Made by a program: the position numbers and the translations under genes. DNA of 64,000 bases from Pseudomonas sp. WJP1 (GTDB lineage Bacteria > Pseudomonadota > Gammaproteobacteria > Pseudomonadales > Pseudomonadaceae), in assembly GCF_028471945.1 (NCBI RefSeq), contig NZ_CP110128.1, positions 6,847,001 through 6,911,000 of the forward strand, in the 5' to 3' direction. Below the pieces are notes generated by a model, which searched no databases, was not told where the DNA came from, and saw only the letters and a program-made list of their open reading frames with translations. Below are positions 24,466-36,444 of this stretch, in pieces. Each line of letters starts with the position of its first letter. Positions within the stretch are counted from its first letter, which is position 1.

Positions 24466-26139
24466 TTAGACCACGATTTCCAGCGGCGCCTGCTGATTGC
24501 CGTCAAACATCAGGTATTCCACCAGATCCGCCAACGGCAACGGCTTGCTGATCAAATACCCCTGCACCTGATCGCAATTGAACCCGCGCAACAGCTCCAG
24601 TTGCTCCGACGTTTCCACACCCTCGGCGACCACTTCCAGGTTGAGGTTGTGCGCCAGGTTGATCATCGCGTGCACCAGTTTGCGATTTTCTTCGCGCTGC
24701 TCCATGCCGCCGACAAAGCTCTTGTCGATCTTCAACAACGTGATCGGCAGGCTGTTGAGGTGCACAAAGGATGAAAAGCCGGTACCGAAGTCATCGAGGG
24801 AGAAGCGCACACCCAGGCGCCCAAGGGCATCCATGGTCTGCTTGACCAGGTCGCTGCGGCGCATGACCGCGGTTTCGGTCAGTTCGAACTCCAGCCATTG
24901 CGCTTCGACACCGCGCTCGCTGATCAACCGGCTCAGGGTCGAGAGCAACTGGCTGTCCTGAAACTGCCGGAACGACAGGTTGATCGCCATGTGCAACGGC
25001 GGCAAACCGAGCTCAAGCAACGCCTGCATATCGCGCAAGGCCCGGGAAATGACCCAGTAACCCAGCGGCACGATCAAACCGCTCTGCTCGGCCAGCGGCA
25101 CGAACTCGCTCGGCGGCAGCAAGCCGCGCTCGGCATGACGCCAGCGCACCAAGGCTTCGAGGCCGACGATCTGCCCGTCTTCAAGGTTCATTCGGGGCTG
25201 GTAATGCAGTTCCAGCTCATCGCGACGCAAGGCCCGGCGCAACTCGGTTTCGAGGTCGGCGACGCTGCGGGCATTGCGGTTGATGCGTTCGTTGAAAATG
25301 TGAAACGTGCAGCCCTGGGTGCTCTTGGCCTGCTGCATGGCGATATGCGCATGCCACATCAACGGGTCGGCGCCCGCCTGTGCCCGGGCATGGGCAATGC
25401 CCAGGCTGGAGCCGATCAGCAGGCTTTCGCCGTCGACCCAATAAGGCTCGGCCAGCGCTTCGGTGATGCGCTCGGCCATCCATTCCGCGCGTTGAGGGGC
25501 GCGGCGGGTGTCGATCAGCAAGGCGAACTCGTCGCTGCCCAGTCGCGCCAGTTGATCGCCGGCTTCAAGCTGGCCTTTGAGCCGCGCGACCACCTGCAGG
25601 ATCAGGCGGTCGCCGGCCTGGTGGCCAAGGGCATCGTTGGCGTAACGGAAGTTGTCGAGGTCAAGATGACCAAGGGCCAGGCCGCGGCCATCGTTTTCCG
25701 CCAGCCGCGCCGTCAGCAGGGTCTGGAAACCCTGGCGATTGGCGATGCCGGTCAGCGGATCCTGCTCGGCCAGGCGTTGCAGGGTGTTTTCCAGCAAGCC
25801 GCGCTCACGCACATGGCGCAGGCAACGGCGCAGCATGCCCGGGTCGAGATGGTCGCGTACCAGCCAGTCGCTTACACCGTCGGGCGGGATCAGGGGCTCA
25901 TGCTCGAGCAGCAACACCGTCGGCAGGCAGCAACGGCCCGGCGCCGGCTGGAGAGCCGGGATCGTCAACAACACCGCACCGCGGCTGTCATCGAACAGAC
26001 TGCTGACCGACTCCCAGCTCGGTGCGCTGATGAGCACGGCCGAGCTCCCCATCGGAGCCAGACACTCGCGCAACAACGCTGCCCACGCTGGCTCTTCGGC
26101 CAATAGCAGCAAACGCAAGGGTTCGACAGGCGTAGACAA
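24466..26139 (-). CDS. GGDEF/EAL protein, probable c-di-GMP phosphodiesterase (ProE-like)
   Basis: This 557-residue protein has an N-terminal receiver-like region without clear phospho-acceptor signature (1-120), a GGDEF domain whose signature reads GSDEF (near 205) and an EAL domain from about 295. The EAL domain keeps EALVRW, NLSFRQF, DDFGTGFSS, KIDKSFV and EGVETSEQ, so it should hydrolyse cyclic di-GMP, while the GGDEF part may bind GTP or still be active. No membrane helix, so cytoplasmic. From its position beside rep I recall PA5295 (ProE), which limits exopolysaccharide production in P. aeruginosa; this is from memory. Confidence 0.87.
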   Translation of the reverse strand: MSTPVEPLRLLLLAEEPAWAALLRECLAPMGSSAVLISAPSWESVSSLFDDSRGAVLLTIPALQPAPGRCCLPTVLLLEHEPLIPPDGVSDWLVRDHLDPGMLRRCLRHVRERGLLENTLQRLAEQDPLTGIANRQGFQTLLTARLAENDGRGLALGHLDLDNFRYANDALGHQAGDRLILQVVARLKGQLEAGDQLARLGSDEFALLIDTRRAPQRAEWMAERITEALAEPYWVDGESLLIGSSLGIAHARAQAGADPLMWHAHIAMQQAKSTQGCTFHIFNERINRNARSVADLETELRRALRRDELELHYQPRMNLEDGQIVGLEALVRWRHAERGLLPPSEFVPLAEQSGLIVPLGYWVISRALRDMQALLELGLPPLHMAINLSFRQFQDSQLLSTLSRLISERGVEAQWLEFELTETAVMRRSDLVKQTMDALGRLGVRFSLDDFGTGFSSFVHLNSLPITLLKIDKSFVGGMEQREENRKLVHAMINLAHNLNLEVVAEGVETSEQLELLRGFNCDQVQGYLISKPLPLADLVEYLMFDGNQQAPLEIVV

Positions 26140-26393
26140 TCTAGCTCCCTAGACTCTGCAAAGATGTAGGCGACGGCATTATGCCGCGCCGATCCCTGAT
26201 GACCAATGGACATCCGAGGCCTTTGTATCCGGAATTACGAACATTAGACGCGATTTCGTTGTGCATCCTGCGTGAAAGTAACAAAACCGGCAAATACAGA
26301 TCGCGTTATACGTCACAAGTCGGAGAGAGCAGCACAATTCGCTGAGCCTGTTAAAATGCCGGCCCATTTCGTGACTGACTCCTGAATTTATCT

Positions 26394-29032
<2,639 letters not shown>

Positions 29033-29038
29033 CCCCCC

Positions 29039-29128
29039 TGTGGGAGCCAGCCTGCTGGCGATGGCGTCGTGTCAGTCAACATCTTCATGACTGGCAGACA
29101 GCAATCGCCAGCAGGCTGGCTCCCACAG
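29039..29128. repeat. REPIN (paired REP units)
   Basis: TGTGGGAGCCAGCCTGCTGG at the left and CCAGCAGGCTGGCTCCCACA at the right form a near-perfect inverted pair about 90 bases across, between convergent xpt and the acetyl-CoA hydrolase gene. Confidence 0.85.
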
Positions 29129-29146
29129 TTGTTTTATTTGTTGGCG

Positions 29147-31069
29147 TTATTGCGCGGTGGCTTTCAGGCCAGTCAGCAGCAACCGCTGAAACAAATCCTC
29201 CTTCAGTCCTTCCGGGCTGGTCAGTTGCATCCGCTCCAGATGTTCCGGGTACAAAGAAGGATCAGGCGCATCCAGCGCAGCCTTGCCCAACTCCAGCACT
29301 TCACTCAGCTTGAACTTGCTCTTCAACCAGTTCAGCGCCCGCAACACATCCCGCTCCACCTCCGTGAAATCACACCCCAGCGGATATTCCGGAAACAACG
29401 GCGAATGCCGCGCCTGAATCGCCTGCAACCGCTGTGGTGTGTTGTCGGTGAAACGCGGCCCCAGGTGGAAATCCTTCGGTAACTTGCCGACTTTCTGTGC
29501 CTGCTCGATCAAGCCCGGCTGAAAACGCGAGTCGCTGATGTTCAACAGGGCCTCGATCACCGCCGCATCGGTTTTTCCGCGAAGATCGGCAATGCCGTAC
29601 TCGGTGACCACGATGTCGCGCAGGTGTCGCGGGATGGTGCAATGACCGTACTCCCAGACAATGTTGGAACTGACGTCACCGCCAGACTCGCGCCAACTAC
29701 GCAGCAGCAACACCGACCGCGCACCTTCCAGCGCATGCCCCTGGGCAACGAAGTTGTACTGCCCACCCACGCCGCTGACCACGCGCCCGTCTTCCAGCTG
29801 ATCCGCCACACCGGCACCGAGCAGGGTTACGGTAAACGCGGTGTTGATAAATCGTGCATCGAGCCGCTGCAAGCGCTTGAGCTCTTCCTGCCCGTACAAC
29901 TCGTTTATGTAGCTGATGCGGGTCATGTTGAACTCGAGCCGCTTGCTCTGCGGCAACTCGCGCAGGCGCTGATAGAAACTGCGCGGGCCGAGGAAGAAGC
30001 CGCCATGCACGGAAATACCGTCGGTTTGCGCCGCTTCGTCGAGGGTGCCGGCATTCGCCTGCTGCTGGGTCGGCACATCCGGGTACACCTTGCGCCGCAC
30101 GATCCCGGCATCGGCCAGCACCAGCAAGCCGTTGACGAACATTTCGCTGCAGCCGTACAGGCCCTTGGCGAACGGTTCGATACCGCCTTCGCGCTCGATC
30201 AGTCGTGCCCATTGGCTCAGATCCAGGTCGCTCAGCAAAGCCTTGTAAGCGCCGTTGTCGGCCTGACGCGCCAGCAATGCAGCGGTCAGCGCATCGCCCA
30301 TGGAACCGATGCCGATCTGCAGGGTGCCGCCATCACGCACCAGCGTACTGGCGTGCAGGCCAATGAAGTGATCCTGCAAACCCACCGGCATGTTCGGCGT
30401 GGAAAAAAGCGTGGTGCTGTCTTTCTCGTCGATCAGCAGGTCGAAGGTGTCGATGCCGACTTCAGCGTCACCGGGCATGTAGGGCAAATCGTCGTGCACC
30501 TGTCCGACCATCAGGATCGTCTCCCCGGCGGCCCGGCGCCTGGCGATCATCGGCAGCAAGTCGAGGGTGATGTCCGGGTTGCAGCTCAGGCTCAAGCGAT
30601 CGGGGTGTTCGGCATGGCTGGCCAGCCGTTGCGCGACCAGGTTCAACCCGGCGGCGTTGATGTCCCGGGCGGCATGGCTGTAGTTGCTGCTGACGTAATC
30701 CTGCTGGGCCGACGCACTGTTGAGCAGGCTACCCGGCAGCATGAAAAATTGCTGGATGTGGATGTTGGCTGGCAGGTTGTCGCGCTGTAGGGCGGCGAGG
30801 AAATCCAGTTCCGGATAATCACCAAAGACCCGTTCGATAAAGGGTTCGAGAAAGCGCTTTTGCAATCCGTCGCCCAAGGCGGGACGGCCAAGGCACAGGG
30901 CGGTGTAGATCGTCAGTTGCCGCTGCGGCAATTGCGCGACACGTTGATACAGCGCGTTGACGAAGGGGTTGGGTTTGCCCAGGCCCAAGGGCAGGCCCAT
31001 GTGGATATGCGCCGGCAACCTCGCCAACACCTCGTCGACCGCTTGCTCGATAGAACACAGCTGCACCAT
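29147..31069 (-). CDS. acetyl-CoA hydrolase/transferase family protein
   Basis: The 640-residue product belongs to the family I CoA-transferase/acetyl-CoA hydrolase group. Start ATG 31069 follows GGGAGG; the open frame extends 31 codons further but without family sequence. Visible pieces: MGLPLGLGKPNPFVNALY near 23, LQIGIGSMGDALTAALLA in the middle, VGGQYNFVAQGH near 460 and VTEYGIADLRGKTDAAVIEALL near 500, the last two typical of the C-terminal catalytic domain. It moves CoA between acyl groups or hydrolyses acetyl-CoA; the acceptor is not predictable. Longer than the usual 430-500 residues. Confidence 0.85.
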   Translation of the reverse strand: MVQLCSIEQAVDEVLARLPAHIHMGLPLGLGKPNPFVNALYQRVAQLPQRQLTIYTALCLGRPALGDGLQKRFLEPFIERVFGDYPELDFLAALQRDNLPANIHIQQFFMLPGSLLNSASAQQDYVSSNYSHAARDINAAGLNLVAQRLASHAEHPDRLSLSCNPDITLDLLPMIARRRAAGETILMVGQVHDDLPYMPGDAEVGIDTFDLLIDEKDSTTLFSTPNMPVGLQDHFIGLHASTLVRDGGTLQIGIGSMGDALTAALLARQADNGAYKALLSDLDLSQWARLIEREGGIEPFAKGLYGCSEMFVNGLLVLADAGIVRRKVYPDVPTQQQANAGTLDEAAQTDGISVHGGFFLGPRSFYQRLRELPQSKRLEFNMTRISYINELYGQEELKRLQRLDARFINTAFTVTLLGAGVADQLEDGRVVSGVGGQYNFVAQGHALEGARSVLLLRSWRESGGDVSSNIVWEYGHCTIPRHLRDIVVTEYGIADLRGKTDAAVIEALLNISDSRFQPGLIEQAQKVGKLPKDFHLGPRFTDNTPQRLQAIQARHSPLFPEYPLGCDFTEVERDVLRALNWLKSKFKLSEVLELGKAALDAPDPSLYPEHLERMQLTSPEGLKEDLFQRLLLTGLKATAQ

Positions 31070-31163
31070 CCGATCCTCCCGTACATTCCATGAAGTGGGG
31101 TTGGACCGAGCTTGCCGGGTCTTTGCTGCAATGAACAGCCTCGGGCGGCAAATCGCAGGCACA

Positions 31164-31189
31164 AAAAAGCCGCTCGCAAGCGGCTTTTT
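31164..31189. terminator. terminator of the cytochrome c5 gene
   Basis: AAAAAGCCGCT, loop CGCA, AGCGGCTTTTT is symmetrical, so it works on either strand. It lies just after the minus-strand cytochrome gene, before the acetyl-CoA hydrolase start. Confidence 0.8.
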
Positions 31190-31208
31190 CGCGAAAGAGG
31201 CGGACGGG

Positions 31209-31634
31209 TTACAGGCCCGACATCTCTTTGATGGCGCCCTTTAGCTCGTCGTCGGAGCAGTCGGCGCAGGTGCCTTTTGGCGGCATCGAGTTGATACCGG
31301 TAATGGCTTTGGCCAGGATGCCGTCGAGGCCGCCCTGGTGATCGGCGCGCTCTTTCCACGCGGCTTTGTCACCGATTTTCGGCGCGCCCAGCAGGCCGGT
31401 GCCGTGGCAAGCATTGCAATGCTTGGCAATCACATCCTTGGGTGCCTTGGCACCACCGCCACCGCCCGCCGCAGCGGCGACTTCCATGCCCTTGCACTCT
31501 TTGCCCTGGACACAGACCTGGCCGACTGGCTCAAGGCGCTTGGCGATTTCGTCGTTGGTCGCAGCTTGAGCGCTGACAGCCCAGAGGGCCAGTACGGTTG
31601 CTGGTGCGGCCAGCATTTTCATAATTAGATTCAC
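31209..31634 (-). CDS. cytochrome c5 family protein
   Basis: The 141-residue product has a Sec signal peptide (cut after SAQA), one c-type haem site CNACH near residue 92 and a later Met (SMPPKG) as axial ligand. The extra Cys pair TCADCSDDEL near the C-terminus is a mark of the c5 type. It is a periplasmic one-electron carrier. GTG 31634 is eight bases after GAGG and is preferred; ATG 31622 is in frame. A Gly/Ala-rich stretch (AAAAGGGGGAK, near 55-65) precedes the haem domain. P. aeruginosa has cycB at the equivalent place, as I recall. Confidence 0.88.
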   Translation of the reverse strand: MNLIMKMLAAPATVLALWAVSAQAATNDEIAKRLEPVGQVCVQGKECKGMEVAAAAGGGGGAKAPKDVIAKHCNACHGTGLLGAPKIGDKAAWKERADHQGGLDGILAKAITGINSMPPKGTCADCSDDELKGAIKEMSGL

Positions 31635-31804
31635 GCGTTCACCCTCAATGGTGGCTAGTCACGCCTACGGCCACGGTTCGCAGGCGGGCGCAAGTATAGC
31701 GGTAAGCCCGCGACACTGAAACAACCCCAAAGTCGAAGGGGTCTTGTTGCGCAACGGTCAAACGTCTCGGGTGCCTCGGCCATGCTGGCAGGGCGCCTCT
31801 TTCC

Positions 31805-32353
31805 TTAAAAGTTCGCGGGTGTTGCTGCGCTGATTAGTCGCGCTGGCGCATCGAACGGATTACGGAAACGATGCGGCTTGGTACTTTCAAAGTAGTAGCT
31901 ATCGCCGGCTTCGAGCACAAATGTTTCAAGCCCGACCACCAGCTCCAGCCGCCCTTCTACCAAAATGCCGGTTTCCTCGCCCTCATGGGTGAGCATCTCG
32001 TCACCGGTGTCGGCGCCTGGCGGGTAGATTTCATTGAGGAACGCGATAGCGCGGCTCGGGTGGGCCCGGCCGACCAGTTTCATGGTCACTGCACCATCGG
32101 AAATATCGATCAGCTCGTTGGCTTTGTAGACGATCTGAGTCGGTTTTTCCTGGAGGATTTCTTCGGAAAAGAACTCGACCATGGACATGGGAATCCCGCC
32201 CAACACCTTCCTCAGCGAACTGATCGAGGGGCTGACGCTGTTCTTCTCGATCATCGAAATCGTGCTGTTGGTGACGCCCGCGCGTTTGGCGAGCTCACGC
32301 TGGGAAAGACCTTTGAGCTTGCGGATTGATTGCAGTCGTTCACCGACGTCCAA
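31805..32353 (-). CDS. XRE-cupin regulator, PuuR-like
   Basis: The 182-residue product joins an XRE helix-turn-helix (residues 5-60; KGLSQRELAKRAGVTNSTIS) to a C-terminal cupin domain (about 105-178; LTHEGEETGILVEGRLEL and GDSYYFESTKPHRFRN). This layout is that of PuuR and related repressors of polyamine and amino-acid catabolism, where the cupin binds the inducer. The PuuB-like oxidase and KauB genes lie 4 to 12 kb away, and dadX is next, so a role in amine metabolism is plausible but inferred. Confidence 0.85.
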   Translation of the reverse strand: MDVGERLQSIRKLKGLSQRELAKRAGVTNSTISMIEKNSVSPSISSLRKVLGGIPMSMVEFFSEEILQEKPTQIVYKANELIDISDGAVTMKLVGRAHPSRAIAFLNEIYPPGADTGDEMLTHEGEETGILVEGRLELVVGLETFVLEAGDSYYFESTKPHRFRNPFDAPARLISAATPANF

Positions 32354-32475
32354 TGCAGGAGCCTCCAGGGATTCAGGTTGTTGGAATATTGAGCGTTATC
32401 ATGGCGACAGCGTTCAGTATTTACAACACCTTGACCTGAATCCTGTTCGGCGAGGCGACTTCCGGTCCGGGCGGT

Positions 32476-33555
32476 TTAGCCCTCGCTCCCGGAATAGAGC
32501 ATTGGCACCCGGCGCAGGTTGCAGAAGATCTGGTAAGGAATCGTGCCGGCGGCAATGGCCACGTCGCTGGCGAGGATGTTTTTACCCCACAACTCGACGG
32601 TCGAGCCCAGACCCGCTTGTGGAATATCAGTCAGATCGACGCACAGCATGTCCATCGACACCCGGCCGATCAACTGGCTGCGTTGCCCAGCGACCAATAC
32701 TGGCGTGCCGGTCGGCGCCAGCCGCGGATAGCCGTCGGCGTAACCCATGGCCACCACGCCAACGCGCATCGGCTTTTGGGTAATGAATCTGGCGCCATAG
32801 CCGATTGGCTCGCCGGCAGGCAATTCACGGACGCTGATCACCTTCGATTCAAGGGTCATCACCGGTTGCAGGCGCGAGGCCACGGCATTGGCTTCCTCGA
32901 ACGGCGTGGCGCCGTAGAGCATGATGCCCGGACGCACCCAGTCGCTGGGAATCTGTGGCCAACCGAGCACCGCAGGGGAGTTTCGCAGGCTGACCTCGGC
33001 CGACAAGCCCTGACGCGCCTCTTCGAAGACTGCGACCTGCTCGGCACTGGCCTGGCAGTTCAATTCGTCGGCACGGGCGAAGTGGCTCATCAGCACGATC
33101 TTCGCGACCTTGCCGCTGGCCAGCAGCCGTTGATAGCCCGCCTGATAATCCTTCGGATGCAGACCAACCCGGTGCATGCCCGAGTCGAGCTTGAGCCAGA
33201 CCGTGATCGGCTTGCTCAATGCGGCTTTCTCGATCGCCTCGAGTTGCCACAGCGAATGCACCACGCACCAGAAATCATGCTCGACGATCAGCGACAACTC
33301 ATCGGCTTCGAAAAAACCTTCCAGCAGCAACACCGGCGCGCGAATGCCCGCCGCCCGCAACTCCAAGGCCTCTTCGATGCAGGCCACGGCAAACCCGTCC
33401 GCCTCGGCTTCCAGCGCCTGGGCACAACGCACGGCGCCATGGCCATAGGCATCGGCCTTGATCACCGCGAGGGCACGGGCCCCCGTGACTTCACGGGCGA
33501 GTCGGTAATTGTTGCGCAGGGCTTGGAGGTCGATCAGGGCACGGGCAGGACGCAT
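32476..33555 (-). CDS. dadX: alanine racemase, catabolic type (DadX)
   Basis: The 359-residue PLP enzyme interconverts L- and D-alanine so that DadA can oxidise the D form. The PLP lysine is in [12 protein letters not shown] near residue 33. The second catalytic residue, Tyr, is in IGYGARFI near 254. Its place after dadA and ridA on the same strand and near lrp identifies it as the catabolic racemase rather than the cell-wall Alr. About 106 bases separate it from ridA. Confidence 0.93.
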   Translation of the reverse strand: MRPARALIDLQALRNNYRLAREVTGARALAVIKADAYGHGAVRCAQALEAEADGFAVACIEEALELRAAGIRAPVLLLEGFFEADELSLIVEHDFWCVVHSLWQLEAIEKAALSKPITVWLKLDSGMHRVGLHPKDYQAGYQRLLASGKVAKIVLMSHFARADELNCQASAEQVAVFEEARQGLSAEVSLRNSPAVLGWPQIPSDWVRPGIMLYGATPFEEANAVASRLQPVMTLESKVISVRELPAGEPIGYGARFITQKPMRVGVVAMGYADGYPRLAPTGTPVLVAGQRSQLIGRVSMDMLCVDLTDIPQAGLGSTVELWGKNILASDVAIAAGTIPYQIFCNLRRVPMLYSGSEG

Positions 33556-33661
33556 GGCGGCAGACTTCTGGTCGGTCGTTTAAAAAAACCGGCGCTGCGG
33601 GCGGCGATAACCGCCAGTAGCACCGGGAGAGGGATCTTTCTGAGTGCTGACTTCAGGACAG

Positions 33662-34015
33662 TTATGGCAGAGCGGCTACAACCGACAGCTCCACCAGGAT
33701 TTCCGGTTCGCACAACTTCGCTTCAACCGTGGCACGGGCCGGTGCAACGCCTTTGGGCAACCACTGGTCCCACACCGCGTTCATGCCTTCGAAATGAGCG
33801 TCGATGTCTTTCAGGTAAATCGTCACCGACAGCAATTGATGCTTGTCGGTGCCGGCCAGATCGAGCAAACGCTCGATATTGGCGAGGGTTTCACGGGTCT
33901 GCTGTTCAATCCCGGCGTTCATGTCGTCGCCGACCTGCCCGGCCAGGTAAACCGTGCCGTTATGGGTGACGATCTGACTCATGCGCTCATTGGTGAGCTG
34001 GCGCTGGACTGACAT
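33662..34015 (-). CDS. RidA-family enamine/imine deaminase in the dad operon
   Basis: The 117-residue product has the RidA fold: [10 protein letters not shown] near residue 22, [17 protein letters not shown] in the middle and the [22 protein letters not shown] end with the Arg that binds the carboxylate. RidA hydrolyses reactive imino acids to keto acids; iminopyruvate from DadA is the obvious local substrate. Start ATG 34015 has CCAGGAG upstream and lies inside the 3' end of dadA (29-base overlap); in-frame starts further up lie deeper in dadA and are unlikely. Confidence 0.88.
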   Translation of the reverse strand: MSVQRQLTNERMSQIVTHNGTVYLAGQVGDDMNAGIEQQTRETLANIERLLDLAGTDKHQLLSVTIYLKDIDAHFEGMNAVWDQWLPKGVAPARATVEAKLCEPEILVELSVVAALP

Positions 34016-35291
34016 GCTTTGCAGGCTCCTGGATTTTGTTGCCATAACGGGAAATATCGAGGCCTTCGGCGCTGATCTGCGGCTTTCTCTTGGCCATCAG
34101 GTCAGCCAGCAAGCGGCCAGAGCCACAAGCCATGGTCCAGCCGAGGGTGCCGTGACCGGTGTTCAGGAACAGGTTCTTGAACGGGGTAGCACCGACAATC
34201 GGCGTACCGTCCGGCGTGGTCGGACGCAGGCCGGTCCAGAAGCTGGCCTCAGCCAGATTGCCGCCCTGAGGATAAAGGTCGTTGACGATCATCTCCAGGG
34301 TTTCGCGCCGACGCGGGTTCAGCGACAGGTCAAAACCGGCAATCTCCGCCATGCCGCCAACGCGGATGCGGTTGTCGAAACGGGTGATCGCGACCTTGTA
34401 GGTCTCGTCGAGAATGGTCGAAGTCGGGGCCATCGCCGGGTTGGTGATCGGCACGGTCAGGGAGTAACCCTTGAGCGGATACACCGGCGCCTTGATGCCC
34501 AGTGGCTTGAGCAGTTGCGGCGAGTAGCTGCCGAGGGCCAGCACGTAGCGGTCAGCGGTTTCCAGCTTGCCGTCGATCCACACGCCGTTGATGCGATCAC
34601 CGGCGAAGTCGAGGCTTTGGATGTCCTGGCCGAAACGGAATTGCACACCGAGGTTAGTGGCCATTTCCGCAAGCTTGGTGGTGAACATCTGGCAGTCGCC
34701 AGTCTGGTCGTTCGGCAGGCGCAGGGCGCCGGCGAGGATGTTGGTGACGCTGGCCAGTGCCGGTTCAACGCGAGCGATGCCTTCGCGGTCGAGCAGCTCG
34801 AACGGCACGCCGGACTCTTTCAGCACGGCGATGTCTTTCGCGGCGCCATCAAGCTGGGCCTGGGTGCGGAACAGTTGCGTGGTACCAAGGCTGCGGCCTT
34901 CGTAGGTGATACCGGTTTCGGCGCGCAATTCGTCGAGGCAGTCACGGCTGTACTCGGACAGGCGAACCATGCGCTCCTTGTTCACCGCGTAACGGCCAGC
35001 GGTGCAGTTGCGCAGCATCTGTGCCATCCACAGGTACTGATCGATGTCGGCAGTGGCCTTGATCGCCAGGGGCGCATGGCGCTGCAGCAGCCATTTGATG
35101 GCCTTGAGCGGCACACCCGGCGCGGCCCACGGCGAGGCATAGCCCGGCGAAACCTGCCCGGCGTTGGCGAAACTGGTCTCCATGGCAGCAGCCGGCTGCC
35201 GGTCCACCACCACCACTTCAAACCCGGCACGCGCCAGATAATAAGCACTGGTGGTACCGATGACGCCGCTACCCAAGACCATAACGCGCAT
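33987..35291 (-). CDS. dadA: D-amino acid dehydrogenase small subunit
   Basis: The 434-residue flavoprotein oxidises D-alanine and other D-amino acids at the inner face of the membrane, passing electrons to the respiratory chain. The FAD loop [16 protein letters not shown] is at residues 5-20, and the C-terminal motif [14 protein letters not shown] with [14 protein letters not shown] is typical. Start ATG 35291 gives the usual length; the frame is open 43 codons further without family sequence. Divergent from lrp with a 157-base gap, fitting Lrp control of dadA. Confidence 0.95.
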   Translation of the reverse strand: MRVMVLGSGVIGTTSAYYLARAGFEVVVVDRQPAAAMETSFANAGQVSPGYASPWAAPGVPLKAIKWLLQRHAPLAIKATADIDQYLWMAQMLRNCTAGRYAVNKERMVRLSEYSRDCLDELRAETGITYEGRSLGTTQLFRTQAQLDGAAKDIAVLKESGVPFELLDREGIARVEPALASVTNILAGALRLPNDQTGDCQMFTTKLAEMATNLGVQFRFGQDIQSLDFAGDRINGVWIDGKLETADRYVLALGSYSPQLLKPLGIKAPVYPLKGYSLTVPITNPAMAPTSTILDETYKVAITRFDNRIRVGGMAEIAGFDLSLNPRRRETLEMIVNDLYPQGGNLAEASFWTGLRPTTPDGTPIVGATPFKNLFLNTGHGTLGWTMACGSGRLLADLMAKRKPQISAEGLDISRYGNKIQEPAKHVSPAPAHQ

Positions 35292-35448
35292 TTTCATTTC
35301 CCTCATCGCGGCTAGCCGCTGACGTTTGTTGTTCAAAGCTTCGGATGTGCGCAGTGTAAAAAAGATTTGCCAGTGCTTTTCACTATATAAGCGCCTATAT
35401 TTGGCGACAATTCTCGGCAAAAACCCTTTTCACGGAGGCGCATCCCCT

Positions 35449-35937
35449 ATGCGTACCAACACTCAGACCAAACGTGAGCTGGACAAGATCGACCGCAACA
35501 TCCTGCGGATCCTGCAAGCGGACGGGCGCATATCCTTTACCGAGCTTGGGGAAAAGGTCGGGCTCTCGACCACGCCCTGTACCGAGCGAGTGCGGCGCCT
35601 GGAGCGCGAAGGGATCATCATGGGCTACAACGCCCGGCTCAATCCGCAGCACCTCAAGGGCAGTCTCCTGGTGTTCGTCGAGATCAGCCTCGATTACAAG
35701 TCCGGCGATACCTTCGAAGAGTTCCGACGCGCGGTGCTGAAGCTGCCCCACGTCCTGGAGTGCCACTTGGTGTCAGGAGATTTCGACTACCTGGTAAAGG
35801 CGCGGATTTCCGAGATGGCTTCGTACCGCAAACTGCTGGGCGACATCCTGCTCAAGCTGCCGCATGTGCGCGAATCCAAGAGCTATATCGTGATGGAAGA
35901 GGTGAAGGAGAGCTTGAGCCTGCCGATTCCGGATTGA
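35449..35937 (+). CDS. lrp: Lrp/AsnC-family regulator of the dad operon
   Basis: From ATG 35449, with CGGAGG twelve bases upstream, the product is 162 residues, the normal Lrp size. It has an AsnC-type helix-turn-helix (residues 12-58; LDKIDRNILRILQADGR, STTPCTERVRRLEREG) and a C-terminal RAM ligand-binding domain (about 70-150; HLVSGDFDYLVKARI). It is divergent from dadA. In P. aeruginosa the protein at this place activates dadA in response to alanine, as I recall. Named dadR in some papers. Confidence 0.9.
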   Translation: MRTNTQTKRELDKIDRNILRILQADGRISFTELGEKVGLSTTPCTERVRRLEREGIIMGYNARLNPQHLKGSLLVFVEISLDYKSGDTFEEFRRAVLKLPHVLECHLVSGDFDYLVKARISEMASYRKLLGDILLKLPHVRESKSYIVMEEVKESLSLPIPD

Positions 35938-35944
35938 GGCTCTT

Positions 35945-36298
35945 TTAAACAAGCACCTGCCGATTCGAAGCCATGTACTCAAAGACCTGCTTCTCGACAC
36001 TCGGATGAATCAACTCCACCGGCCCGCGCCCATTGGGGCACGGCAAGGTCTTGGTGGTGCCAAACAACCGACAGATCAGCGGCCGCTCGTCATACACCGT
36101 GCAGCCGTTCGGCCCCAGATGGACGCAATTGAGTTCATCCATCGCCGCATCCTGCTCGGCGCGGCTCTTGCGTGGCAGGCGGGACATTTCCTCCGGCGAG
36201 GTCGTTACCGGGCCGCAGCAGTCGTGGCAGCCGGGGACGCACTCGAACGAGGGAATCTGCTGGCGCAACGTGCGAATTTTCTGACTGTTGCAGCTCAT
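35945..36298 (-). CDS. YkgJ-family zinc/iron-chelating cysteine-cluster protein
   Basis: From ATG 36298 the 117-residue product holds the YkgJ cysteine pattern: CVPGCHDCCGPV near residues 20-31, then NCVHLGPNGCTVYDERPLICRLF near 57-79 and a final Cys in LPCPNGRG. The set of Cys residues probably binds a metal ion or Fe-S cluster. The function is unknown. It converges on lrp, seven bases apart. The open frame extends 44 codons upstream, without family sequence. Confidence 0.85.
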   Translation of the reverse strand: MSCNSQKIRTLRQQIPSFECVPGCHDCCGPVTTSPEEMSRLPRKSRAEQDAAMDELNCVHLGPNGCTVYDERPLICRLFGTTKTLPCPNGRGPVELIHPSVEKQVFEYMASNRQVLV

Positions 36299-36444
36299 GC
36301 AAACCACTACCGATCTCGAAACAGAAGTGGATTCTGACGTAAAAGCTCCGATCCAGACAGCACCGGCCGACCAATGTTGCCCGCCTTCGAGGTCCGGCTT
36401 ATGCTCCGTCAAATTTTCCAGATGCACCAATCAGGATCACGCAC

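Noticed and set aside
24898..26106. Plus-strand frame opposite the GGDEF/EAL gene
   Set aside because: No motif, no ribosome site; sense strand is a clear GGDEF/EAL protein.
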